Assembly: GCA_025463005.1 (NCBI GenBank)
Contig: JAOAPR010000097.1
Coordinates: 1 to 64,000 of the forward strand
Reading direction: 5' to 3'
From: Bryobacterales bacterium
GTDB lineage: Bacteria > Acidobacteriota > Terriglobia > Bryobacterales > Bryobacteraceae
DNA: 64,000 nucleotides
Positions 51,611 through 59,395 of this stretch are shown here, in pieces. The notes beneath the pieces are model-generated. The model worked only from the letters and a program-made list of their open reading frames with translations, did no database searches and was not told where the DNA came from. Position numbers and translations under genes: made by a program. Each line of letters opens with the position of its first letter. The stretch's first letter is position 1.

Positions 51611-51624
51611 ACAACGGAATCCTT

Positions 51625-51832
51625 CAGTGCAGGTGCTGTGCAGCCAGGGCGCGTAAGCCGTTGATCTACCTGGACCAGTGCAGGAGTAGTGTATGGCAAA
51701 CTTAGAAAAAATATCGTGTCTTGTCAATTAGTTAATTCAATCTGCTTCCCCCTCTGGGGGAAACAGGGAATGACAAGAGTTTGATCTAACAAGCGATTTC
51801 AGCCTCATTTTTCCCAGTGCAGGAGTAGTGCA
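51625..51832. repeat. Three direct repeats before the second integrase
   Basis: CAGTGCAGGTGCTGTGCA (51625), CAGTGCAGGAGTAGTGTA (51676) and CAGTGCAGGAGTAGTGCA (51815), plus a paired TTGATCTA (51661, 51781). Such repeats next to a recombinase gene are the usual form of arm-type or attachment sites. Confidence 0.55.
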
Positions 51833-51859
51833 GACGCTACCTGAAAAAGTGGCGAATGC

Positions 51860-51875
51860 TCGCTAACTTTAGCGA
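51860..51875. promoter_or_regulatory. 16-bp palindrome, likely operator
   Basis: TCGCTAA-CT-TTAGCGA is a perfect inverted repeat, 250 bases before the integrase start. A half site (TCGCTAAG) also occurs near 50,128 in the other intergenic region beside the integrase gene. Confidence 0.4.
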
Positions 51876-51895
51876 ATTCGCCCGCCCCTGAAAAG

Positions 51896-51932
51896 CAATT
51901 AAAAAGGCGCGCGGGGCAAGGCCCCGCGCGCC
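51896..51932 (-). terminator. Intrinsic terminator, 12-bp stem with T tail
   Basis: On the minus strand GGCGCGCGGGGC pairs perfectly with GCCCCGCGCGCC around a three-base loop and is followed by TTTTTAATT. It ends the minus-strand unit that includes the 50- and 82-residue genes. Confidence 0.88.
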
Positions 51933-51949
51933 GTGTAGACCGGCTGCGG

Positions 51950-52102
51950 TCAATCTTGATTCAGCATCTCGATCGCCTGAGCGATATCCAGTGCCGCGCT
52001 TAACAGTATGTTTTCGCGGGGACCGAGCGCCATTGCCGCATCGAGGAAATCATCGAGCCGGAGCGCCGCGCTTTCGAGCTTGTCTCGCAATGGATTTTGC
52101 AT
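51950..52102 (-). CDS. Small protein (50 aa), helical
   Basis: MQNPLRDKLESAALRLDDFL to AQAIEMLNQD, with an AAGGAG site 9 bases before the ATG and a strong terminator just after. Mostly helix. Same unit as the 82-residue gene. Function unknown. Confidence 0.65.
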   Translation of the reverse strand: MQNPLRDKLESAALRLDDFLDAAMALGPRENILLSAALDIAQAIEMLNQD

Positions 52103-52164
52103 GTCGTGTACTCCTTCCGCTGAAAGAAGAAGGAAGGCGCTTTCGCGCCTTCCCCTTGGGTTGC

Positions 52165-52413
52165 CTAGAATGGGATATCGTCGTCGGTGCCGGTCACGGC
52201 CTGTACTTCCTCGGGCTTCGGTTTGCGGAAGACGATTTCGCCGCTGACGGCGATCCCGGCCGCGAACCTCGCGGTAAATCCTTCGCCGTCCTTGTGCGGC
52301 TTGAAGGCCACGCCGACGCGGGTCCAGTAAGTCTTTCCGTTCCGCTTCTCGACGCTCCAGGCGATGTAGTCCACCGAGGATTTTTCTTCGGGCTTTTCGT
52401 TTTTCGTGGTCAT
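52165..52413 (-). CDS. Small accessory-element protein (82 aa)
   Basis: Starts MTTKNEKPEEKSSVDYIAWS and ends VQAVTGTDDDIPF. The core VEKRNGKTYWTRVGVAFKPH then KDGEGFTARFAAGIAVSGEI looks like a small beta protein. A second, broken copy lies in inverted orientation 0.2 kb to the right. No name known. Confidence 0.7.
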   Translation of the reverse strand: MTTKNEKPEEKSSVDYIAWSVEKRNGKTYWTRVGVAFKPHKDGEGFTARFAAGIAVSGEIVFRKPKPEEVQAVTGTDDDIPF

Positions 52414-52597
52414 GGTCTTTTTCCTTTTTTGCATTACCCTTTCGGGCGTGCCTCCGACTCCCAGGAGCGGACGCGGCGTCAAGGAAACAAATGGTGGGGC
52501 CCCTCCTTGAAAAAACTAATCAATACCGGGGGAAACGATTTTTTCCTTGATGCCCCTAGCGGACGCGGATGGTAGTCGAATAGAGGCTGCACGAAGG

Positions 52598-52942
52598 GGT
52601 TTTGCAAAAAAGGACCATGGCCGCGAAAGACACCGAAGAAAAAACCTCGGTGGACTGCATCGCCTGTTTATAGGAGCGGAGAAAGCGGAACGGAAAGGCT
52701 TGCTGCGCCCGGCCAAAGGCATTTTGTGCGCCTGAAAGACGCCAAGGATGGCGAAGGATTTACCGCCGGGTTCGCAATAAGGACGGTATCGCAATCAGCG
52801 GCGTAGAGCTTTCGCAAGCCGATGACCGGGAAGGCAGGCCGTGTTTTTACGTCCGGCGGCGACGACGGTATCCAGTTCCAGGCAACCCGAGGGGAAGAGA
52901 GAGAAAATGCCTTCCATCTTTTTTCAGCGGCAGGATGCCGCC
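52598..52942 (+). pseudogene. Decayed inverted copy of the 82-residue gene and its flank
   Basis: Reads MAAKDTEEKTSVDCIA, a stop, then after frameshifts RKRNGKA, KDAKDGEGFTAGFA, and finally GDDGIQF, the counterpart of TDDDIPF. Nucleotide likeness continues past the gene end (GGCAACCCGAGGGGAAG versus GGCAACCCAAGGGGAAG in the intact copy). So about 340 bases were duplicated in inverted orientation and this arm has decayed. Confidence 0.75.
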
Positions 52943-52953
52943 CGTCGAAAATG

Positions 52954-52987
52954 CGAACGCCGCCCGCATCTTCGCGGGCGGCGTTCG
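52954..52987 (-). terminator. Intrinsic terminator, 14-bp stem
   Basis: CGAACGCCGCCCGC pairs perfectly with GCGGGCGGCGTTCG around a six-base loop, 14 bases after the ParB-like stop. No T-run, but the stem is very strong. Confidence 0.75.
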
Positions 52988-53000
52988 TGCGAAAGCAGGT

Positions 53001-54842
53001 TTACGCGGCGGTGCGCAACATTTCCGGCAACCATCCTTTCCCGGCAAGCTCACGCTCGGCAAGCGCGGCCAGTTCGGGCTTCTTCAGCTTCTCCCATGCT
53101 GGCGCATTCGGCTGGTTGCGGCCTTCCTTCAGCGCATCGAGAATTCGGGGCTTGGCTATCCGGGTGAAATAGTTCGCCGCGTCAGGCGCAAACCAAGCTT
53201 TCATGTCGAGCTTCAACGCCATAGCAAGCGCCGCCGCGTTCTTCAGGCGGTCGCCTTCGGGTCTGTCGCTCTTGCCCTGCACGGCGTTGACGGTCGCGGC
53301 GGCACAGAAGGCCAGAAGCTTCAGCAGCGTTTCCTGCTTTTGCTCAAGGCACCATGCCCATAGCGCGTCAGCGGATTTCGGGATAGCCTCGCGCCAGTTC
53401 TTGCGCTCGGCTTCCATCCGCTCGAATGCCTTGGAGCCTTCAATGCGGTGAAGCGATTGCGGATGCGCGGCAATCTGCAATCCGCGCTTCTCAACTGAAA
53501 CGTCAAGAAGGACACGCGCCGCCAAACCATGCACCACGACGGCAAGCGCGATATCGGGCTGGGCGGCAAGTTCGGCGGCAAGCGCCGCCGACTTGTGCGC
53601 GGACAGGCTTTCGGTCAGCGCCGCAGACAGGTCGGGCAAGCGGCTTTCGCCGCCCGGCTGTCCATCCGGGCCGACCGTCTGCGCGGCTTTCGCTTTCTTG
53701 CCCTCCTTCGGCATGTCCTCGGGGCGGACGAAACCGCGCTCGATGCCGATTTTTCCGTCCTTGCCGATGATGGCGATTGCGCCAGCCATGGCAAGCTGTT
53801 CCGGCGTCCATTCGCGTTCGCGGCTGCGCTCGATTTCATCGAGGCGTTCGCGGATTTCTGCAAGCCTGTCGGGATATTCAGCCTCTTCGCCCGCTTCTTC
53901 CCACGATGCTGCAAGGCTCTCGTATTCCGCTTTGAGGCTTTCCACTTCCTTAGCAAGCTTGCGTGGTAACGGCGCGGGCGCGGGATGGATGCCGCGAAAC
54001 TGCGAACGCTGTTCATAGCCGAAGTCGGCATAGGCATCCGTCCATTTCCAGCCCTCTTTCGCAAGCTCCTGCGTAACGCCGGCCAGTTTCTCCTTCAACA
54101 GCCTGTCCAATAGCGCGGGGTCGAGAATGAAAATGCTGTCGTCGCCCTCCGTGAACAGGTCGGTGCGCTTCTGGCCTCCCGCTTTCTCGTAGGCTTTCAG
54201 CGTGACGAATTTAACGCGCCGGTCGCTGGCGGGGATTTCATTCTCGGTCAGCGCGTCCCGGATGGTGCGCGGGTCGCGCTGGTTCGGGCGCAAGTTTTTC
54301 AGAACTTGGTCTTGTGCCGCGTGGTCGTCGGAGACGGTGAAAGCCATGACCTGTTGCAGCGTCAAGGTGTCGGCGCGATACGCCTTGAGCACGGCGGGAC
54401 TGACACGGGCCAGTTTTAAGAGCCGGTTGACATGGTCAAGACTCTTGCCGAAACGCGCCGCGATATCCACGGCGGAAACACCCTTGTCCACAAGGTCGCG
54501 GAACGCCTCGAACTGGTCGGCGGGGTGCATGTCCTCGCGCATGACGTTCTCGACAAGGCCGATTTCAGCCGGGTCGTAATCATCGTTCGCGATTTTGCAG
54601 GTGACGAGGTAATTCGGCGCAATGTCGCCTTCCTTGGCAAGTTGCATCAGCGCCAAGAAGCGCTGGCCCCCCGCGACAACGGCGAATTTCTTGCCCAGCG
54701 GTTTGACGGTCAGGTTTTGCTGCAAGCCATGCTCCCGGATGCTGGCCGCGAGTTCCGCGATAAAGCGCTTGTTATGCGTTTTGCGGACGTTGCCAGCGAA
54801 CGGGACAAGTTTGTTGAGGGGGATTTCAATAGTGTTGGTCAT
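53001..54842 (-). CDS. ParB/RepB/Spo0J-type protein (613 aa)
   Basis: Starts MTNTIEIPLNKLVPFAGNVR, the ParB N-domain, with AAGGAG upstream and an ATGA overlap with the gene before. The nuclease-like ParB box is clear (SIREHGLQQNLTVKPLGKKF, VVAGGQRFLALMQLA, NDDYDPAEIGLVENVMRED), then the HTH DIAARFGKSLDHVNRLLKLA. A long C-terminal half (about 270-613) contains a charged coiled coil. Length is twice that of chromosomal ParB, as in ParB-like proteins of large plasmids and ICEs. A ParA partner is not nearby, so roles other than partition are possible. Confidence 0.88.
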   Translation of the reverse strand: MTNTIEIPLNKLVPFAGNVRKTHNKRFIAELAASIREHGLQQNLTVKPLGKKFAVVAGGQRFLALMQLAKEGDIAPNYLVTCKIANDDYDPAEIGLVENVMREDMHPADQFEAFRDLVDKGVSAVDIAARFGKSLDHVNRLLKLARVSPAVLKAYRADTLTLQQVMAFTVSDDHAAQDQVLKNLRPNQRDPRTIRDALTENEIPASDRRVKFVTLKAYEKAGGQKRTDLFTEGDDSIFILDPALLDRLLKEKLAGVTQELAKEGWKWTDAYADFGYEQRSQFRGIHPAPAPLPRKLAKEVESLKAEYESLAASWEEAGEEAEYPDRLAEIRERLDEIERSREREWTPEQLAMAGAIAIIGKDGKIGIERGFVRPEDMPKEGKKAKAAQTVGPDGQPGGESRLPDLSAALTESLSAHKSAALAAELAAQPDIALAVVVHGLAARVLLDVSVEKRGLQIAAHPQSLHRIEGSKAFERMEAERKNWREAIPKSADALWAWCLEQKQETLLKLLAFCAAATVNAVQGKSDRPEGDRLKNAAALAMALKLDMKAWFAPDAANYFTRIAKPRILDALKEGRNQPNAPAWEKLKKPELAALAERELAGKGWLPEMLRTAA

Positions 54843-55225
54843 GCTAGTTCTCCTTGGGTTTGGGTTGAAGAAGCAGTCGGACGGGATGCCCTTCTGCGGT
54901 GGTTCACGTATTCGTCCGGCAACAGAAGCGTGGTCTCGCTCCGGTCGGCCTCGGTGACAATCCAAAGCCGGTTTTCGCCAAAGGCTTTGCAGGGTTTGGC
55001 CGGGTCGATGACGTAGGCCGACATGATCGACCCGCCGTCCGTTATCGCCACCTCGTTCTGCAAAGCGTCTTGCGAACCGATATGGCCCCAATCGCCCGTT
55101 ACGTGACGGGCGAGACACCTCTGCATATGGATAGCGGGGCAAGCCTCCAAGGCTCCCGGCGTAGTCAGGATGCGCCCGAGTTCAAAGCGCGGCTGCACAC
55201 GGCAGGGATGGCTGAGCATGTTCAT
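54839..55225 (-). CDS. Conserved plasmid/ICE protein (128 aa)
   Basis: Starts MNMLSHPCRVQPRFELGRIL with GGGAGGG upstream. Landmarks: FELGRILTTPGALEA, LARHVTGDWG, NENRLWIVTEADRSETT-like stretch and LLLPDEY. This family is often found next to ArdC and ParB-like genes in mobile elements, as here; its function is not established. It overlaps the ParB-like start by ATGA. Confidence 0.75.
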   Translation of the reverse strand: MNMLSHPCRVQPRFELGRILTTPGALEACPAIHMQRCLARHVTGDWGHIGSQDALQNEVAITDGGSIMSAYVIDPAKPCKAFGENRLWIVTEADRSETTLLLPDEYVNHRRRASRPTASSTQTQGELA

Positions 55226-55239
55226 GGTTTGCCCTCCCT

Positions 55240-56187
55240 TCACGCTGCGACTGCTTCGGGCGCGGCTTCCGTCACGGACTGCGGCTGCAAGCCCTGCAGG
55301 AAATCCGCTGCGCGCTGGGCGTGGGCGGCTGCCGAGAAAATGGCGCGTTTGTCCTCTTGCAGCACTTTCAGCCAATGCCCGAGATAGGCGGCGTGGTCGT
55401 CGCGGATTTCCGGGCTGATGCCGAGGTCGGCACAGAGGAAAGCGGCTCCCAATTCCGCGACGAGTTCTTCCCGCGCGTAGCCGTTGTCGCCAAAGCGCTT
55501 CGCATCAAAGCTGCGGTCAAGCCGTGTCTTGTGGCTCGTCCAGTGCGTCAACTCATGCAAGGCGGTTGCGTAATAGCTCTCCTTGTCCCGGAAAGCTTCG
55601 AAGGGCGGCATTTGCACGAGGTCGCGACCCGGTGCGTAAAAAGCCCTGTTCCCGCCGTGCCGGATGGTTGCGGCTGTCGCGGTCATGAAACGGTCGGCGC
55701 TATCGATGCGCTCGGCCAAGGGCAGCGGGTTTTCGGGCTTGGCGTAGTAATGCGCTGGCAAGCCGTCAATCTGCTCCACGTTGAAAACGGTGTAGCCCTT
55801 CAGGAACGGGATTGCGCGTTCAACGTCCTCGCCGTTCTCGCCCGTTTCGGTCTTGGTGATGCTATTGGCATAAACCACGAGGGAACCATACTCCCCCTTG
55901 CGGACGTGGGCATCGAATTCCAGAGCCTGTTTGAACGTCATCCAGCTTGGCGCGGCGTAGCCCTTCGCCACGGCCTCGCCCCACAGCAAAAGAACGTTCA
56001 TGCCGCGATACGGCGTCCCGCAATGGCGCAGGGGCCGTGAAATCTTTTCCGCCGTGTGTTCGCTGCTCCATGGCTTCATCCATGTGCGGATGCCTTGTTC
56101 GAGGTCGCTGATAATGCGGTCTGTGACGCGTGTATAAACGTCCTTGCGGCTAAAGCGGCTTTCTGTGTTTTCGTCTTTCGGTGTCAT
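55240..56187 (-). CDS. ardC: ArdC-type antirestriction protein with zincin domain
   Basis: 315 residues from MTPKDENTESRFSRKDVYTR after an AAGGAGAG site. The N-terminal DUF1738/ArdC part binds single-stranded DNA (RVTDRIISDLEQGIRTWMKP, YRGMNVLLLWGEAVAKGY). The C-terminal zincin-like domain has the metal motif HELTH (in ATALHELTHWTSHKTRLD), with a following Glu in REELVAELGAAFL. Such proteins protect incoming DNA from restriction. First gene of the ardC-unknown-parB unit. Confidence 0.9.
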   Translation of the reverse strand: MTPKDENTESRFSRKDVYTRVTDRIISDLEQGIRTWMKPWSSEHTAEKISRPLRHCGTPYRGMNVLLLWGEAVAKGYAAPSWMTFKQALEFDAHVRKGEYGSLVVYANSITKTETGENGEDVERAIPFLKGYTVFNVEQIDGLPAHYYAKPENPLPLAERIDSADRFMTATAATIRHGGNRAFYAPGRDLVQMPPFEAFRDKESYYATALHELTHWTSHKTRLDRSFDAKRFGDNGYAREELVAELGAAFLCADLGISPEIRDDHAAYLGHWLKVLQEDKRAIFSAAAHAQRAADFLQGLQPQSVTEAAPEAVAA

Positions 56188-56261
56188 CGGTTTTCTCTCC
56201 TTGGAAATGAGTTGCATGGCGCACATGCAACTCTGCCCTTTGGCGAAAACGGGGGTAGCAA

Positions 56262-56367
56262 GGCGCAAGAGGGCCGATCCGGGAGCGGGTATCTCCCGAT
56301 TTTCTTTCCGCAAAACAAAAATTTATAAGAATGAAAATTGGGGAAACCCGGTCGGCCCTCTTGCGCC
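56262..56367. repeat. 21-bp inverted repeat around an AT-rich core
   Basis: GGCGCAAGAGGGCCGA-T-CCGGG (56262-56283) pairs with CCCGGTCGGCCCTCTTGCGCC (56347-56367), with only one extra base. The 63-base core holds GGGAG/CTCCC and an AT-rich run with ATTTATAAG. It lies 75 bases before the ardC start. Confidence 0.7.
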
Positions 56368-56567
56368 GCGCGAGGGAGGTCGCCCTTAGCAACGATTTTT
56401 AATTCCGCATTCCGCGAAAGGGATCGTCACCCGCATGGGCCGAGACACCGTCTTCGGTGGCTCGGTGAGCGCGCCGAAGGCTTCAGCCGAGAGGCCGCGA
56501 GTAGAGCGCGGTCCGCGACAGCGGATTCGCCCGAACAAGTTTGCCAAAAGAGTGGTCGCGATAGCCC

Positions 56568-56585
56568 GTTGTCAGATATGACAAC
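56568..56585. promoter_or_regulatory. Palindromic operator before the HigA-like gene
   Basis: GTTGTCA-GATA-TGACAAC, a perfect 18-bp inverted repeat, ends 8 bases before the HigA-like ATG. The location fits autorepression by that protein. Confidence 0.55.
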
Positions 56586-56593
56586 ATGAATAC

Positions 56594-56914
56594 ATGAAGC
56601 GCGAGAACATGCGGGTATTGCGTGGCAGCGGGAATTCCTTTCGCGACCTTGGCTATAAGAACGCAGATGCGGCGCACCTCAAAGCCATCCTGGCAGCGGA
56701 GGTCATCAAAGCACTCGACCGAGAGCTGCTGACTGTGCGGGCGGCTCATGCCCGCACCGGAATCGCGGCGGCCGACTTCTCCCGCATCCGGAATGCGGAC
56801 CTCGGAAGGTTCACTCTCGACCGTCTTATGTCAATTCTCAACCGGCTCGGTTCGCGGATCGAGGTGAAAGTCCGGGTGTGGCGTGAACCTGTCGAGCATG
56901 GTCAGTCGGGCTAA
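56594..56914 (+). CDS. HigA-like XRE-family antitoxin/regulator without toxin
   Basis: 106 residues. The HTH core reads AILAAEVIKALDRELLTVRA, then IAAADFSRIRNADLGRFTLD and RLMSILNRLGSRIEV, typical for the XRE branch of HigA-type proteins. The partner toxin usually lies directly upstream, but the 400 bases before it hold no gene. It may instead regulate the helicase cluster that begins 80 bases later. An operator-like palindrome abuts its start. Confidence 0.75.
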   Translation: MKRENMRVLRGSGNSFRDLGYKNADAAHLKAILAAEVIKALDRELLTVRAAHARTGIAAADFSRIRNADLGRFTLDRLMSILNRLGSRIEVKVRVWREPVEHGQSG

Positions 56915-56993
56915 ACAAAATGAAGAGTTAATCGTTCAGCGTTCAAGCTAGAATCGCCCCGGATTCGCGGCCGTGGTGTAAAGTGGTGAAACC

Positions 56994-57191
56994 ATGAAAG
57001 CCCGTAGTACAGCTTATGTACGCGCGTCAATCAGCTTCCCGTCCGGTATTTACCAGAATCTCCAAAAGCTGGCGAAGCAAAAAAAAGTGTCTCTAGCGTG
57101 GGTTGTGCGAGACGCGGCGGAAAGGTACGTTGCTGAGGAAACGGTAGAGAGCGATGGAAAGCTAGGACGATTTGTCCGCGCTACCAAATGA
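56994..57191 (+). CDS. Ribbon-helix-helix DNA-binding protein (65 aa)
   Basis: CopG/Arc-like fold: the strand (YVRASISFP) and two helices (GIYQNLQKLAKQKKV, LAWVVRDAAERYV) are easily seen. Its stop shares ATGA with the next gene. As first gene of the cluster it is the likely local repressor, acting on its own operon. Confidence 0.8.
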   Translation: MKARSTAYVRASISFPSGIYQNLQKLAKQKKVSLAWVVRDAAERYVAEETVESDGKLGRFVRATK

Positions 57192-59395
57192 CCAAGAAGA
57201 ACAGGATGACACCTCTCTTCATACTAGCCGCGATAGTGGCAGCGCCAGTCGTCTTCTGGTTCGTACGGCGGCGAGCAAAACCGCGCGCGGTCAAAGAAAA
57301 CACGGAAGCTGCATCGGCAACAACCTCCTCGGGCGAAGTTGAACTCGAAACGTCACCATCCGAAGTTCCGCGGCCTCCAGAAAGTTCGGTATTGGTTGCA
57401 GAGGAGGAAGGCGCGCCAGCCAAGCTGGAGGAGCTGCCATCCGAAACTCCTCAGCCCGTTGATGCGGCTCAATCTCTGGATAAGCCTGAGAGCAATATTT
57501 CCCTCATACAAGGCGATGCCGCGATACTCGACGCTGCACATGTCGAAAATAACAATTCGTCGGTGATTGAGATAACCGAACCGTCCGTTATGCCGGAAGA
57601 TGACCGGCCGACGGAACACCAGGCCGCTGCTGCTGCTGTTGCGGGCGCCGAGCCGGAGACTTCACAGGTCTACACCACGACAGTAGTGTTGTTTCCCGCA
57701 GATAATGTGCGCGCGGATGAGACAGAAGAGGCGCTGGCCAGGCCGGAAGTGAAACAGTCGGCAGAGTTGCAGGCAGGACCAGCCGGCGTTCAGAGCGAAG
57801 CAGATATTTGTGAAGAGCCTGATGGCGCGGGCACTGAGGAGAATGGGCCAATCGCACCGTCTCCGCAAGTTTCAGACGACGTTCCATTCTTGTCACCAGC
57901 GGAGACATTTGCCGGGCATCAAGAAACCATAGCTCACGATCCTCCGGCGAGCGGAGAACCGGAAACCCAGCACGTCGCCGCCTACACGGCAATGGCTCTA
58001 ACTGTCTCGCCTCCGCCTGAGGCCGGCTTCGCGCAAGTGCTTTCTTCCGAGATAGGGGAACCCTCTGAAGGAGATACCGGAGAAGGACAGCATTTATACC
58101 GGCCACCTCCTCAAAGAGCACCACGGCAGACGCCTAGGCCAGTTACTCAATCGTTGTCGCGCTCCACTTCCGATTTGGCCCTCGACATTCGTGTTCAGGT
58201 GAGATTTGACCGTTTCGGCTTCTGCGAGATCCGGCTTTTGCCGGAGCGTATGGCGGAGATGGATAACGAGGTAGAGGTGAAGACTGGTGGAACCGAGCTT
58301 CATCTCGTGGCGCAGGAGGAATGGTATCAGGACCTCACGTTCGAAAACATTGGGGACCGTCTGCGGCGGGGACTTGAACTAAAAGGGCTTCTTGCAGACC
58401 ATCGTCGCGCCCGGTGGCTCTTAACGGGGCGGGACATTTATATACTTGCGAACCAGCAACGCGCCAGCGGCTTCGTCTCCACGACACGGCTTGTTTTGGG
58501 CCGGTCCCATGTTGTGCTGTGCGCGGCCGAATTACTTCCGCAAGTCGAGGCCGCTTTGAAGGATGCCGGATGTCAAGGATATACGAAACTGGACCAAGCG
58601 CACGGGATTCCGTCCGGATGGATTGGACTTCGTGGTGTGACGCCGTCGATAGCTGTGCCATTGGAGCCGGGCATCGATGCGTTTTATGCCGTTAAACCGG
58701 CGCCGGATATTGAAATCGAATTTGAAGGCGGCGTGTGTTTACGCAACTCGATTTGGCTGGCCGGTTTTCCTCCACGGATCAAATTGCTCGGAGACATAAG
58801 CGCGCCGGTAAAGGTCCTGATCGACGGCAAGGAAGCCGTCGCTGCGGGTGATGGCTCATTGGTTGGGGACGGCTATGACCAGCCCGGACAACACCTCGTT
58901 TACTGCGAGGGCTTGTCCTGTTCCCGCTCGTACTCGATTGAAGATCCTCCGGATGTTTGGGAGGAATGGCCGGCCTATCACTTCGGACAAGCTGAAATCT
59001 GCGGGCCACGCGTTCACATTCTTCCTCAAGCTGCGGGCTGGCGCATCCTTAGCGTTCCAATGTCGAACCCGCTTCTGCTTGGTGCTGAACCCGGCCAAAT
59101 CTTCCGCTGTTCGCCTCGAAGCGTTAAGAACTGGAAAGGGTTTGTTCCCTTCGATGTTGTCTGGGCACTGCCTGCCCATCCGTATATCTGCGATAAGAAG
59201 ACTGCGCGTATTATTCAGTTTGCTCAAACTCCGCTAGTGCTTCCGGGTCCCAAGAAACATGTACTCGGTTGGTGCGCGGCCATCCTCGAAGCATCGGCAA
59301 AGGGTCTTCAAATTGAAAATGCCTCCTCCGATGGGACGGTTCTCTGGAAGGAATATAAAAAGGCGGCGCGGAACCTCCGGAGGGCTGCGCGGTGA
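57188..59395 (+). CDS. Membrane-anchored protein of unknown function (735 aa), defence-cluster gene 1
   Basis: A membrane segment at residues 7-25 (MTPLFILAAIVAAPVVFWF) is followed by RRR, then a long acidic Pro/Glu/Ser-rich region (about 35-310) that should be unfolded, then a globular domain of about 420 residues (from DIRVQVRFDRFGFCEIRLLP; later GIPSGWIGLRGVTPSIAVPL). No catalytic motif is recognised; the C-terminal domain is mostly beta. Its ends overlap both neighbours by ATGA, so it is translated with the RHH gene and the next gene. The anchor would hold the system at the membrane. No family known. Confidence 0.8.
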   Translation: MTKKNRMTPLFILAAIVAAPVVFWFVRRRAKPRAVKENTEAASATTSSGEVELETSPSEVPRPPESSVLVAEEEGAPAKLEELPSETPQPVDAAQSLDKPESNISLIQGDAAILDAAHVENNNSSVIEITEPSVMPEDDRPTEHQAAAAAVAGAEPETSQVYTTTVVLFPADNVRADETEEALARPEVKQSAELQAGPAGVQSEADICEEPDGAGTEENGPIAPSPQVSDDVPFLSPAETFAGHQETIAHDPPASGEPETQHVAAYTAMALTVSPPPEAGFAQVLSSEIGEPSEGDTGEGQHLYRPPPQRAPRQTPRPVTQSLSRSTSDLALDIRVQVRFDRFGFCEIRLLPERMAEMDNEVEVKTGGTELHLVAQEEWYQDLTFENIGDRLRRGLELKGLLADHRRARWLLTGRDIYILANQQRASGFVSTTRLVLGRSHVVLCAAELLPQVEAALKDAGCQGYTKLDQAHGIPSGWIGLRGVTPSIAVPLEPGIDAFYAVKPAPDIEIEFEGGVCLRNSIWLAGFPPRIKLLGDISAPVKVLIDGKEAVAAGDGSLVGDGYDQPGQHLVYCEGLSCSRSYSIEDPPDVWEEWPAYHFGQAEICGPRVHILPQAAGWRILSVPMSNPLLLGAEPGQIFRCSPRSVKNWKGFVPFDVVWALPAHPYICDKKTARIIQFAQTPLVLPGPKKHVLGWCAAILEASAKGLQIENASSDGTVLWKEYKKAARNLRRAAR

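Noticed and set aside
57588-58124. Minus-strand frame of 178 codons opposite the 735-residue gene
   Set aside because: Lies against the low-complexity linker, which keeps the opposite strand open; no ribosome site or motif.
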